From Wolfiporia cocos (lineage: Eukaryota > Basidiomycota > Agaricomycetes > Polyporales > Phaeolaceae): a DNA stretch of 64,000 nt. Positions 34,841 through 46,540 of this stretch are shown piece after piece; within the stretch, counting starts at the first letter, position 1; every line of letters begins with the position of its first letter. Under the pieces are notes generated by a model. That model searched no databases, was not told the origin of the DNA, and saw nothing but the letters and a program-made list of their open reading frames with translations. Location: NCBI GenBank assembly GCA_029448655.1, contig JACCLO010000006.1:496001-560000 (forward strand), read 5' to 3'. The position numbers were made by a program, and so were the translations under genes.

Positions 34841-37330
34841 ATGTTCTCGCTCCTCCGCTCATCTCCTCTTCGAGCACACTGCCCATTCCGCTCTTCTATT
34901 ATCGTTGCCAGACCGCATCCACTTGCCAGCCAGCTTCGCAAGATGTCCACCAAAACCATTGCCGTTCTCAACGAGTCCGAGCTCAAGGATGGAGAAATGT
35001 TCGTGGTAATCGCACTTGAGAACATGAGCCGATAACTTATCCTTTCATTCAGGAAACAGGTAGACTTTGAGGGAGAGGGAAAGGTGCTTCTGGCGCGTCT
35101 TGGAGATAAGATCCACGCCACGAGCGCGTTCTGCACTCACTACGGTGCCCCTCTCGCCAAGGGAGTTCTCACAGCTGACGGACGCGTTGTATGGTGAGTA
35201 ATGTATCTCTAGAGGGGAAATCGACGCTCAATCAGGTGAAAGTCCATGGCATGGAGGTCTGTATTGATTGCGTACATCGAGTACATGTTCATCTGAACCG
35301 GAGCTGCAGCATGCTTCAATGTGTGCACCGGTGATATCGGTACGCAGAGTTCTCATGCAAACGTTACACGTACTCAGATGTTTCGTCCATTCTAGAGGAT
35401 GCGCCTGCTCCGGCTGCCATCCACTCCTTTAAGACGCATATAGCTGATGGCAAGATCCATGTCACGGCCGATACCTCCAGCACTCTCAAAGACAACCTAT
35501 CCCGCCAGCCTAAGCTGTTAGCAACAGGCGCCAGCAGCGGCAAAGGCGTTGTTATTGTTGGCGGGGGTAGTGGTACCTACCACTGCATCGAGAGTCTTAG
35601 AGAGGTGAGATGCAGATAGTAGCTGATATATGTGTTCAGAACTCATTGAAATCGCATGTTCAGCACGGCTATAATGGACCCATCACAGTACTGTCTAAGG
35701 AGTACTACAGTCCAATCGACCGGTTTGCACTGTTTCTGCATTGAGAGCATCGTTAGCATTAACGAAGATCTAGGACGAAGCTGAGCAAAGCTCTCATAAC
35801 TGATCCGTCCAAGATTGAATGGCGTTCCGGCGCAGAGCTTAAGACAAAATACGGCGTTGACCTACGCACAGGTGTTGAGGTCTCATCTATCGACGTCTCC
35901 ACGAAAGAGGTGATTGCTGGCTCAAACAGCCAGCGCGTGCCCTACGATACACTGGTCCTCGCCACGGGTGGCGTTCCGCGACGGTTACCTATTGAGGGAA
36001 ACGATCTGCAGAATGTGTTCACTTTGCGAGGAGTGGATGACACAAAGAAGATTGACGCCTGTACGTACAATATCCATACATATGCAGCCAAGTTTATTGA
36101 CTTGGGAAACTCGTAGCATGCCAGGAGGGCAAACGCCTTGTAGTGATTGGCTCGTCGTTCATTAGCATGGAGCTTGTCGTTGCGGTCTCGAGCCGCAAGC
36201 TTGCGTCTATTGACGTCGTTGGGCAAGAAGAGGTCCCGTTCGAGTCTGTCCTCGGCAAACAAGTCGGCGCGGGACTCATGAAAGTGAGCATACTATATAT
36301 ACTCTTTCTGGTCACCCCCTGATTCCTGAGCACATCGGCATACAGTTCCACAAGAGTAAGGGCGTGAACTTCCACATGCAGGCACAAGTGAGCAAGATCA
36401 TCGCCTCCAAGTCCGACCCGTCCAGAGCGGAGGCAATCGTCGTCAAGTCGAGCGCGGGCGAGCAGACGATCCACGCGGACGTTGTCATTATGGGTGTCGG
36501 TGTCAGGCCTGCGACGGAGTTCCTGAAGGGGAACAAAGGTTTCGAGGGCGCGTTGGACAAGAGCGGGGCGGTGCTCGTGGATGAGTTCCTCAGAGTGAAA
36601 GGTCTGGATGGAGTGTACGCGATTGGCGATATCGCGATGTACCCGCAGCCCGGCACTGGGGAGCTGAGGAGGATCGAGCATTGGAATGTAGGCTCTTCAT
36701 TGCTGCCCGCCATTGGCGATGAGCGCTGACCGCATTGCGCTTCAAGGTTGCTGGTAACCAAGGACGTGCGACAGGAAAGACGATCGCTGAAGGCAAGCCA
36801 CAGCCGTTTGTCAAGATCCCTGTGTTCTGGAGTGCTCGTAAGTAATTGATTGGATTTGACAATCTCGGAGCTCCCCTGAGCCATTCTACAGAGGGTCAGC
36901 AGTTGCGCTACTGCGGTGTCGGAGCTGGATTCGATGACGTCATCATGGTCGGAAATCCTGATGAGATGAAGGTCAGCTCGCCCCTCCAAGCGTTTCATGG
37001 AACCCGTTTGTACTGAAGCACTCGGTGTATAGTTCATCGCTTACTACGTGAAAGATGACAAGGTGGTCGCAGTCGCCAGGTAAGCTCTTTGATAGTGACC
37101 GTGAAGAGCGCTTACATACCTCGATATTGATAGCATGCAGCAAGACCCGGTCGTTAGCAAGGCATCCGAGCTGCTGAGGCTGGGCTTGATGCCGTCGCCC
37201 TCAGAGTTGAGGGCAGGAAAAGTAATAAATCGCTTATGTAGCCGCGAAGATTGCTCTTCTGACGCATCCTACCCAGGATCTCCTCTCCGTTGACATCCAA
37301 ACTGTTGGCGCGAAGGCCAAAGTTGCGTGA
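34841..37330 (+). CDS. AIFM3-like Rieske/FAD oxidoreductase
   Basis: A Rieske [2Fe-2S] domain is joined to a pyridine-nucleotide-disulfide oxidoreductase, the layout of AIFM3/AIFL. The start MFSLLRSSPLRAHCPFRSS is Arg/Ser-rich and free of acids, a likely mitochondrial presequence; a shorter form from ATG 34943 is possible. Rieske ligands: SAFCTHYGAPL and, joined across two introns, CPWHGACFNVCTGDIE (C-x-H and C-x2-H). FAD/NAD parts: GVVIVGGGSGTYHCIESLRE, TLVLATGGVPRRLPI, KRLVVIGSSFISMELVVAVS, VVIMGVGVRPATEFL and VYAIGDIAMYPQP (FAD). Then come VFWSAQGQQLRYCGVGAGFD and the C-terminal AIF_C part ending GAKAKVA. About ten exons. The splices I followed are in frame. The physiological acceptor is unknown. 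Confidence 0.92.
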
Positions 37331-38107
37331 GTTATGTTGTATTGTAACGTGGCGTTGGTCGCTAGTATGAATGGACAAGAACGAGTATTTTGGGAGACTG
37401 TAGTCTTGTTGTACTTGTACCTCTGTTGACTGTGTTAATATTTGTTGGCCCTACATCAGCGCAAACCTTGAGCTTGAGCGGTTTGCTACCCGAGCGTCTG
37501 CGATTCATGCACATGGCCCAGATGAAGGTTACCGCTTAGGCGTGAGGTCTTGGGTTCCGGCAATATGAGTATCTAGTTCATGCATGAGTGACCTTAGCGG
37601 AGCCATAATATTGGGTTGCTATCGTCTGGCTTGGCTTCCTGGGCTATCAATGCGACTGCGCCACTACTGTGGCGGAGTGTCGCAGCAAGCGCGACGCGTA
37701 ACGCTACACGTGAATGCTGTCACGATGCCTGAAGTCCGAAGACTAGTGCAGTGCGACTGGTGGCTTTTCTGGACCTTTACTGTAACGAACGCGGTTGCGT
37801 CGTGGTGTCGTGGTTTCATGAGCGCGCCATTAAAATGAGCTTGAGTACGAGCGGTACATCATCAGTTTACACGGGTGGACCGAATTCACTAGCACGGTCA
37901 GCCTGTTGATTCATCGGATATAGGGATATAGACAACTCTGTCCGTTTCACGGCCAATGCATCTCCTCACAACCTCTGCGGGTTGTGAGCCTTAGCTATCC
38001 CCCATATCATCTACGATGTCGCTATGCTTAATTGGAATTCGAATCATCGGATTTGAACGAAGGTGGCTTTGAGATATCAGTCTGAACCGTTATGCACTGT
38101 CTCGCCC
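37331..38107. other. Intergenic with small inverted and direct repeats
   Basis: No gene is seen. A 9-bp hairpin (CTCACAACC/GGTTGTGAG) lies at 37965-37987. A GTTTCACGGCCAATGCATCT-like stretch near 37943 recurs in diverged form near 38129, next to the TATA box of the following gene. Confidence 0.5.
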
Positions 38108-38115
38108 TATATAAG
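38108..38115 (+). promoter_or_regulatory. TATA box of the 133-residue orphan
   Basis: TATATAAG lies 96 bp upstream of the ATG at 38211, consistent with a transcription start near 38140. Confidence 0.5.
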
Positions 38116-38210
38116 TCGGTCCTCGATCTGTTTCACGGTCAGCACATCTTCTCCCATAATCACCACCAGCTATCAGCACTAGCGATCCCCACCTCCTAAT
38201 TATACCATTC

Positions 38211-38612
38211 ATGATGTCCTCCCAGTACATCTTTGACACTCTCCGCGTCCCCACCCGTGCCGACATTCGTGTGCAGTTCACCCACACGACTCGCTCGACG
38301 TCGACCTCCCACAAGGTGCTCCGCTCCCCGCCCCCCAAGCCACGGTCTTCGATCCACCGCCGCCCGATTCTCCCCAAGATGCCCTCGATGTCGCTGGCGC
38401 ACAGCAGCGATGCGAGCAAGTCCATGGAGGAGAAGGTGCCAAAGCGCAAGGAGGTCAAGGTCGTCGACGGGACGTTGCGCCGTATGCCGTTCGACTGGGT
38501 GCCGATCGCGGAGTTCAAGCCATACGACTACACTCTGCTCCCGCTGAACGTGGCGCAGAGGCGTGAGGACATCTCCCACCGTGCTTTCCGCTGCTCCCCG
38601 GAGTTGGTCTGA
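38211..38612 (+). CDS. Small orphan protein, 133 residues
   Basis: One uninterrupted exon starts MMSSQYIFDTLRVPTRADIR and ends RREDISHRAFRCSPELV. It has a TATA box at 96 bp and a CT/CA-rich leader. The composition is basic and Ser/Pro-rich in the middle (SPPPKPRSSIHRRPILPKMP), with KEVKVVDGTLRRMPFDWVPI, EFKPYDYTLLPLNVAQ after it. There is no signal peptide or membrane helix. I recognise no family. Overlapping minus-strand frames of similar length exist but lack the promoter context. Confidence 0.6.
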   Translation: MMSSQYIFDTLRVPTRADIRVQFTHTTRSTSTSHKVLRSPPPKPRSSIHRRPILPKMPSMSLAHSSDASKSMEEKVPKRKEVKVVDGTLRRMPFDWVPIAEFKPYDYTLLPLNVAQRREDISHRAFRCSPELV

Positions 38613-38648
38613 ATCGTTACATGCAATCCCCTCCTCCCCTATACACAC

Positions 38649-38874
38649 ATACCGTACAATATTGTAGAGGGGACTCGTCGTGCCGAGCGTTCATCGAGTT
38701 TCTAGGCCTCGGTGGATGTCCTGGGTATCGCGTCGGGGACGATCCTCAATCTTCCCTATCTTTATACCGTACACGCACAGGGGACTCGGCGTGCTCAGGC
38801 GAGCGCTGAGTTTCTAGAGCTTGGTGGCCGTCTCGAGATACCGCGTTGGGGATGATCCTACAATCCACCTTCAT
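38649..38874. repeat. Diverged 112-bp tandem duplication
   Basis: Two adjacent units each begin TACCGTACA, continue GGGGACTCG and contain GAGTTTCTAG about 40 bp later and GGGGA(C/T)GATCCT near the end. They are shifted by about 112 bp. Identity is roughly three quarters by eye. The copies lie just downstream of the small orphan gene. Confidence 0.7.
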
Positions 38875-40091
38875 ATCGTCGTCCTTCCTTCCGTCGTATT
38901 CCGCTACCCCATCCCGCTACCCCATCTCTTTTATATGGACTACATACTTGCCTTCCATACATCTATGTTACGGACAGTTGTTATGCTGACCATCGTTTGG
39001 AGTCCTTCACAGATCTAGAAATTCAGGGAATTCAATTATAGCTGATGGGATTGACAGAGCACCAAGCGAGGAGTCATGACCCGATGACCTCGATGTTTTG
39101 TTCACCCTCAGAGGCTCTTTACGCACCCTGTGGTTCCATTCATGAGCATCGTTGATCTGTAAGCTTTGTCACAGTGCAGGATTGGTACGAGCACAAGTCG
39201 CAAGAGCCGTCGACGAGGAAGAGGACGACAATCGAAGAGTGGCGATGGTATGACTGGCGTTGTTAGACGGGCGACATCGGCGAAGTCGAGGGAGGGCCTG
39301 ATCACCCCGATGAGCTCGGCGACCCCGACGACGGTACTCTTCTTTCCTTGGCTATTTCCATGTGCTATGTCGACCAGTGCTGATCGTAGAGGCAGAAAGT
39401 GACTGGGCTATCAAGAGATGTGATGTTACACTTGGTGATGGTGGGTGTATCCTCAGAATAATGTGCGACATTGTCACTCACTCTTGACAATGCAGCCAAC
39501 CGGCAGTAACAGGCCGGTACAGTTCTTCCTTTGCCTTGTACTCCATCTTCCAACTTACCGCAGCACAACTATCGACACCCATCTAGATGAACGAGCGGTC
39601 GGGAGTTGGAGGATGCGGTGCAGCCGGGGCGGGGTGTGCGGCGAGAACTGGCCACTCTCGTCGTACATCCTGTCACGTCTGTGCCGTGTTGTGGGACGAT
39701 GAAGCTGCAACATCGACAGTGCGTGAGATCCTCCCGCGAAAGGTCGTCCTCGAATGATACTCATCACGCTTCCAGCTCCGATGGCGAGATTGAAGACAGC
39801 CACATCGACTTGCGTATCCATGGCGCACGAATACTCAGCTCTCTCAAGCCTAGTCGGTACAGTGGATGTGACTAGTGGATGAGCAAGATAGGCACAGTCG
39901 GCATCGACGCTCAGCAAACCTTTCTGACTTGAAGGCTGATGCGAGCGTGGTCACCGACCTTCGGGGAGGTGAGGTTGCCCCATCACGTTTCCTCGCCTCC
40001 TCCTCCTAATACCGTTCGTGTCCACAGATTGGCCATTAATGACGATGACGGAGTTGGAAGGACAGGATGCGGGAATGGACCCACGGCGGAG

Positions 40092-40143
40092 AGCATGGGT
40101 GACTGAGCGAGAGGTTGGCCGCTCTCGCTCAGCCCCCTATGCT
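40092..40143. other. Large inverted repeat (hairpin)
   Basis: CTGAGCGAGAG and CTCTCGCTCAG pair perfectly (11 bp) around an 8-nt loop, with an outer AGCAT/ATGCT stem after a 6-nt internal loop. It is not within a recognised gene. Confidence 0.6.
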
Positions 40144-40821
40144 CGACGTCGGGGGTCGTGGTGAGCATGGGGATGTACGCCGAGAACGTGAGCACCAATC
40201 TCGTCCACCTCTTGTAATTGCAATAGCTGACAATGTTCTTAGGCCGGCACGGTCATATCAGGAGACCCATGAGTGGGAGGATGGGAGGATGGCGTTGCGA
40301 GTTCACTGCTTGTTGTGCTCATGCTTTACTGTCTGTTTTCATGCAACCCGGATCTTGAACTGTTGGCGGAATAGCCGGAGGCGCGCGGTTAAGTGAGCTG
40401 CGCCGCCTGCCCTGATGTTAGCGACGGAATAAAAGGGGAATGTACTGGTGTAGCGTATCTTCGCTCGTCTGTACCTAAATCCCGAGTGGTAGTCAGTAAT
40501 TGACATGGCTGGCCGGACTTTGGCCGCCGTTTATCAACATGAACGCCACTCTCTTCAACTTCTGAGTTCATGCCATCGACGGGTTCGGATGATTGAACTA
40601 CCTTTTAAAATTTCAAGTGCAGTTCAACTGGTATCCTGAGCCTGCGGAGGTGCAAGCATTAATGCGTCCACGGTCTGTCTCGTCAATATAAGCGCGACGT
40701 GTCACAGTCCACGTGCACTTTGTCACGCGCTTGCCTGCCGGGTCTCGGCGCTTCGGCGCTCTTCCTTCACTATCGTCCTCCGCGGTTGCTGAACTTGTTG
40801 ACGTTTCATCCTTTTATTGAT

Positions 40822-43473
40822 ATGATGTCGAGCACTGTCTCCAACAAACCTCCTTCAAGTTTGTTCAAAGGCAAAGCTAAAGCGACAGACTTCGATGATC
40901 TCAATCCTGTCATCACCTACCGACAACTACACTCACACAATCTCGGTGTAAAGGATCCACTACGAGTCATTGCATTATGTGACAGCGATGCCTTTTATGC
41001 AGCATGCGAGCAGGTTCGCCTTGGAATTGACCCATCTCAACCGCTTGTTGTGCAACAGTGGGACTCGCTAATCGCGGTGAACTATCCTGCGCGCAAGTTC
41101 GGAATTACGCGAATGGAGAAGATCAAGGAGGCGCGGAGGAAGTGCCCCGAGTTGATCGTTATTCATGTAGCGACGTATAAGGAGGGGGAGAGCCAGCCTG
41201 GGTATTGGGATAACCCTGATACCCTCACGCACAAGGTATGGGCCACAATGCATTCCATTGATATACTTTACGACATGTGATTTGTGCACTGACGTCGGAT
41301 TTGACGTCGATCTACATCTGGCATAAAGGTTTCTCTAGACCACTACAGACGTGAAAGCAACAAAGTCATCAGAATGTTCCAAGAAGGCCTGCCGTCAGGG
41401 GAGATAGGTGAACACATCCGCGGCTATCTGCGCTGCTATGTGATCTTATTCCGGGTTGCTTGCTGTTTCAGAGAAGGCGTCGATTGACGAGGCATTCATC
41501 GACTTCACCAAACCCGTACGGGAGGATATCTTGCGTCGTTATCCATACCTTTCGAAGGTCCCCCCTGATGCACCTGACGGGCCAGACAGCCCTCTTCCGC
41601 CTCCACCTCCTATATCCTGGGAAGGCCTAGGAACAGTTATTCCAATCAACCCTGCGTCTCCTGTGTCTGCAGCGACTGAAGGATGTGACTCCGGCGCACA
41701 TCTAACCCATGACGGTAGCCAGGATATCGACATCAACGATGACTTGACAACGTGGCATGATGTCGCGCTGTCGATTGCAGGGGAGCTCATGGGCAAGATC
41801 AGACGCGATATACACGAGAAACTTGGTTACACAACATCCGCGGTGTGTTACAGTTCCATATAGTTACAAGTGTGGCCGGAGCAAAACTAAGCGTGGGATC
41901 GACTATCCTTGTTTTCTCATTAGGGGATTGCCAGAAATAAATTTTTGGCGAAGGTTTGTTGCTCAATGATCCTCAGCTTCCATAGTGTGACTGAGTTCGA
42001 CTATATCAGCTTACCGCCTCCTACAAGAAGCCGAATAGCCAGGTATATGCAAAGATCAACTGTCCATCGCATCAGCTGCTGAAGAAAACCTCACAGAGTA
42101 TTTTACGTAATGCAGCCATACCAACTTATCTTCGACCAACACCGTTCCAGAAGGTGGGTGCACTGTTGATGGGCAGGCTCGCACAGAGAAAGTGATAGGA
42201 GTATATATCTAGATACGTTTCCTGGGAGGCAAGCTTGGCAAAGCTATTGCAGAAGAATACGATGTGTCGACCGTCGGTGACCTGCTGTGCGGCACACGAT
42301 ATTGGTTTCCTCGCGACGAACGCTAACGCTTGTGTATAGGACAATTAGTCTAGGTTTGTGTCAGATTCATCCTATTGGCTCCTGTGTATTGACGCCAGTA
42401 CAGATGAGATGCAGCGGAAGTTCGGTGAAGAGTCAATATGGGTGTATGAGATCTTGCGGTGCGTCCCCATGCATGATTCAAAGGGTTGAGGCGAGTTCAC
42501 TGATATACCGTAGTGGAATCGATCGTTCCGAAGGTGGATAATTTTATTTCATACGAAGTCTCTCATTGATTTCCCCTGTACCCGATTGTCCAGTGAAGGA
42601 GAAGGCGGCAGTTAACAAGAGCATGCTAGCGGCCAAGAATTTGCCTCAGCCCATCACAAAGGCGTCTCAAGGTCATCACTGGATCCGGGTGCTTGCTGCG
42701 GAGTTGGCCCTGCGTTTGCGCGAGGCAAGAGAAGAATTGCCCACGCTATGGCCCAAAACATTGGTACTTCATGCGCGGCAAGGTGCGCTCATTGCTCTAT
42801 TGGCTGAATGCGCTGGATGAGCTAAGATTGGCTGTACGTAGGTTACGAGACCGGGCGGTCGAAGCAGGCATCGTTTCCATTCACGCGAAATGCAACCGTC
42901 GACGTGATTGCATCGGCGGGCGACAGGCTGTGGCGCGAGCTTGTTGGCACAGACGTGTCCCGTACGGCGCCGTTAAAAGTGACACACGTGGCGCTTGGCT
43001 TCACTGGTGTAGAGTGCATGGATGCAGGACAGCGGAGCATTGAGGGATACTTCCGTGCTCCAACCACGTCTAACGATGTTGATTATGCCGGTGTCAGCGA
43101 AAGCGCCCATAAACGCAAAAGGGACTCCGAGGACGACCTGGGAACGTGGCGCAGTCGGTCAAAGACAGACTCCAATATCGGTGACACTCGGCCGCCTCAA
43201 ACGGGATCAAGCACCTCGTTTCTATGCGGAAAATGTGGAAAGCGCGTGGAGCTACCAGACGGACTATCAGGGGAGGGTATTGAGGATGATTTAAAAGCGG
43301 AGGCGCTGGCCGCATTACGCGTGGAACACGACGACTTTCACCTTGCGCAGGAACTTGCGAAGCAATTTTCCAGCGACGACTCGCCTCGCAAGATACGACC
43401 TACGGAGAAGCCTCAATTGAAGGTTAAGAGACAGCGGCCGCCCGAGGGCATTGCCCGATTCTTCAGGAAGTGA
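40822..43473 (+). CDS. RAD30: DNA polymerase eta (Rad30)
   Basis: This Y-family translesion polymerase bypasses UV photoproducts in the nucleus. From ATG 40822 (MMSSTVSNKPP): VIALCDSDAFYAACEQVRLG (first catalytic Asp), NYPARKFGITRMEKIKEARR, KASIDEAFIDFTKPV (SIDE motif), TSAGIARNKFLAKLTASYKK across two introns, RFLGGKLGKAIAEEYDVSTV (HhH region) and WVYEILRGIDRSEV. The little-finger part gives PKTLVLHARQGYETGRSKQA and KVTHVALGFTGVE. A C-terminal UBZ zinc finger shows FLCGKCGKRVEL with EHDDFHLAQELAKQF (C-x2-C, H-x3-H) for monoubiquitinated PCNA. The last residues EGIARFFRK look like a PIP box. A Pro/Gly-rich insert (PDGPDSPLPPPPP) sits in the palm. The nearer ATG is preferred because nothing upstream in frame begins with ATG. 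Confidence 0.95.
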
Positions 43474-44082
43474 CATGATGATCAGACTGTCAAGCTGGAT
43501 CAATCAGTTACGGTAGTACCACATGCATGGTCGACGGTTCAACGAACAGTGGCATTTTGCAGTGTACGTGTTACATCTCCGGCTACAGACTGCAGACTGG
43601 TCCGATGTTCATTGGCTATTATGTAGCTCTGCGGGCAAGCGCTGCCGAATTTGACATTCTCATTCCGCGCTCATTGGCGTGTCGCATTCCGAGTATCATT
43701 CGCATCGTTGTCAATCGAAGCTGTCATTGGCCATCTATGATGCCCACAGCCACCATATTAGGCGCGCTGCTGGGGTATGAATGGGTTCCACAACGGGAAG
43801 CGGCTCTCTGCGCTCTAGGCCTTTTGCCTTCTTCCTTTTACTTCTCTCTTCTTGATTTCGTTTCTCCAGGCTGGCTCCTGTGGTCTGCTTGGTCAGACAT
43901 TGTTCAGCTAGGGCGGCCCAAGTCACCCTTTGCGATTGACGCCCAGCTTGTCCGGTAGGATGTTTCAAAGGTTTCCGCCGTCCCATGCGGGTCCGGTGAG
44001 ACACACATACCAACCTGGCGAGGCATCTGCTCTCAGCGTAAGTGTTGCATCTATATCTATATGCGTCCGCTACTTGAACCAA
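43474..44082. other. Intergenic between pol eta and receptor
   Basis: Promoter region of the receptor gene. A 216-codon minus-strand frame over 43735-44385 overlaps the receptor exon and has no motif, so I take it as a shadow. Confidence 0.5.
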
Positions 44083-46540
44083 ATGATGCCACAACAGGCT
44101 GTACTTGTGTTTGCCGTCATAACTATCTTTGCAGTCGGCTTTGTCCTGTTTCGCGTTTCTTGGTGGTCGATGCATGCTATGCTGGCGAGGCGGGGTATGG
44201 TGAGGAATGTCGTCAGAAAGGAGCGCTCGTTTTTCCAGACACAATTGGGGGCCTACACTATCTCGCTTCTGCTTGGTAACTTCATGATGAGCATCGCTTT
44301 CATCATCAATGCTCATTGGATTCGGAAAAACGGTGTGGAACCAGGTGATTATTACTACAGGCCTCGTTTTCACACCTTCATCCACTCTAAATCTAATGCG
44401 ATTGTGTAGGGTTTCTATGTACAGCGCAAGGTTGGCAGTATATAATTTCCGTCAGGCATCCGCCTCATACAGTCATCTCAGGCGTCTTCAGTGAGATTGG
44501 CGACACCGCAGGCGGTTATTTCACTGCAGCGATCGCGATACATGCTTTCAGCAGTCTGATTTGCCATCATCGACTGCCTGCGTGGTTCTGTGGATTTGCT
44601 GTCGCCTGCGGATGGGTGATCTCAGTTGCAATAGGTGAGAGTAGTCCATTGCATTCCTGTTTCGCTCGGTTCGTAATAATTTCTAGGCCTGTTTCCGTTG
44701 GCAATCTCGAATGTGCACTCGGGTCCGATCTATGGGTTTGATGGCTTATCCTGTGGTATCTCGTTGTCTTATAATTCGGCGCAAGTTATGCTCAGACTTA
44801 TACCGGTACGTCTCGCTATGTTTCATCCTTAGTCAAACTGATTTGCTTCGCTGCATTCTGATGTATTTTCGTAGGTATTTCTTGCTATACTGGTATCCAT
44901 GATCTTCTATGGTCTGGTATTCTTGATTCTTCGTGGCACTCTGTCTACTGCTCCTTGTAGACCGCAGTTCAGTTTTGATCAGGGGGCTAGGAGAAGCGTC
45001 GCCGCATGTTGTTTGTCAGTCGAATACCAACGGTTTATCTACATCGTAGCGAAGAGCATGCTATGGTAACAATCTGTGTTTTTGCTTCCTAATCTTCTGA
45101 GACTCAACGCCTTCTAGGTATCCTGTTGGTCAGCTATTTCCGTCGTTCTCTGCACATCTGCTAACTCAACACAGCATTTGGCATTTTACTAATGCCTTCC
45201 ATTAGCGTTGATTTGATGAGAGCTACCGGCCAGAACACCTCGTTCGGAGTGCACATCTTTGCCGATGCACTCTCGGCGATGCTTGGTCGGTGAATTCCTC
45301 ACTCAGTTGGATTGCCTGTGACCGTCGTTCTCTAGGTCTGGCAAATGCGGTGATACTGCTCAACACATTGCGAATTTTGGCACCCTATTTAGCTACTTTC
45401 CAGTCACTCGCTGAAAATGCCGACTCCGAAAGCTTTGACGCTCGGAGTTCGTCTCCAGCTCTTCCGATTGAATATGCAGACGATACGGTAGACAACAAAA
45501 TCCGAAGGCCCGAAAGTCGCGAACTCGACGTCGTGATTGAGACAGCACCGGACGGTGCCTCGACGCATTCGCGGATGCAACAGCTCACCCCGTCCTATCT
45601 TTATCCGCGTGACCCGCCACCTGTACAGGCTGACAGGGTGGAAAGACGTCCTAGTGAGAGCTCAGCGGACGGCACCGTGTTTGTTCAGCAGCCGATCGCT
45701 CCTCCCTCGATGCTTGACGCACTAATCGCCTCCCCGGAACCGGTCCACACATCGCCATCGCACCCGCCTTCCCAATCGCCTTCCCCTGACGCTCCCCCTC
45801 CCTCTGTGAGCTTGCCCATCCCCCGCCGTACACGCCGTTCGCCCGTCGTCTCGCAGAGCCTCGACTCGGAGTCGCGCTCGTCGGTCATCACGCCATCCGT
45901 CTCGGCGCCGTCCATCCCGTCGATGATCCTCATCGGCTCAGCGTTCAGCGACTTCCCCGTGCCTCCGCTGCCTGTGCAGCAGCTGCCGCCACCGCCGCGC
46001 AAGCTGCGCAGCCCCGCAAGCGCGAGCTCTCTGCGCAGCGCCGACGAGCGACGCCTGCAGCCCCCGCGGCCCCTCGGCCCCTCCAAGAGCGCCCCCGGGA
46101 GCCGCGCCGCCTCTATCGCGAGCTCAGCGCCAGCAACGGGCTACCCCGGGCTGCCTGCGCACCCGCGCGTGTTCCTGCAACTGTTCGCGGAGCCGGACTC
46201 GCCGATCGAGTACAGGCTCTCGCCGGACGCCTCTCGTTCGATGCGTGCGTCGACTGTGACTGGAGGTGGCGCGTCGACTCTGACTGGAGGCGGCGGGTCT
46301 CCTGTCGCAAGGGGATACCTCGACACGCTCTCTACGCGGCCTCCGAGTGTAAATGTGCAGGGTCCGAAGGACTCCGTCGTGTACCGCTGGCCAAGCCTGT
46401 CCGCTGTTAGGGCCTCATATACTTATACGGTCGGCGGTTCGCCTTCGCGGCCGCTGCCCCCTCGGGTGCCGTCTGGGCAATTTGGTGACGCCATCGCTGG
46501 TAGAGCAGGCGGTGCCTCTGGCTCGATTAACTACTTTTGA
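44083..46540 (+). CDS. Seven-helix receptor, Git3/Gpr1-like
   Basis: This is a predicted plasma-membrane G protein-coupled receptor of a family common in basidiomycetes and distantly like glucose/cAMP receptors. It begins MMPQQAVLVFAVITIFAVGF and continues QTQLGAYTISLLLGNFMMSI. Further helix blocks are GGYFTAAIAIHAFSSLICHH, WFCGFAVACGWVISVAIG, GLFPLAISNVHSGPIYGFDG with SCGISLSYNSAQVMLRLIPV, LVSMIFYGLVFLILRGTLS, YQRFIYIVAKSMLCYPVG and LANAVILLNTLRILAPYL. About seven exons are needed; the last is 45344-46540. The C-terminal tail exceeds 350 residues, is Ser/Pro-rich, has polyproline (LPVQQLPPPPRKL) and a small repeat ASTVTGGG/ASTLTGGGG. It is probably phosphorylated and disordered. The ligand is unknown. 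Confidence 0.85.

Larger units (their letters stand above)
38613..40821. other. Long intergenic with repeats and a hairpin
   Basis: The sequence holds the 112-bp tandem repeat (38649-38874) and a large hairpin at 40092-40143. A stretch near 39179-39250 reads DWYEHKSQEPSTRKRTTIEE and may be a gene relic, but I could not extend it. A TATA-like AATATAAG near 40685 probably serves pol eta. No intact gene is recognised. Confidence 0.4.

Noticed and set aside
39179..39330. Possible exon reading DWYEHKSQEPSTRKRTTIEE
   Set aside because: The apparent upstream intron would be about 22 nt and the frame could not be extended downstream. At most it is a relic.
43735..44385. A 216-codon minus-strand frame
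   Set aside because: It overlaps the first receptor exon on the plus strand, has no motif and its composition is that of an antisense shadow.
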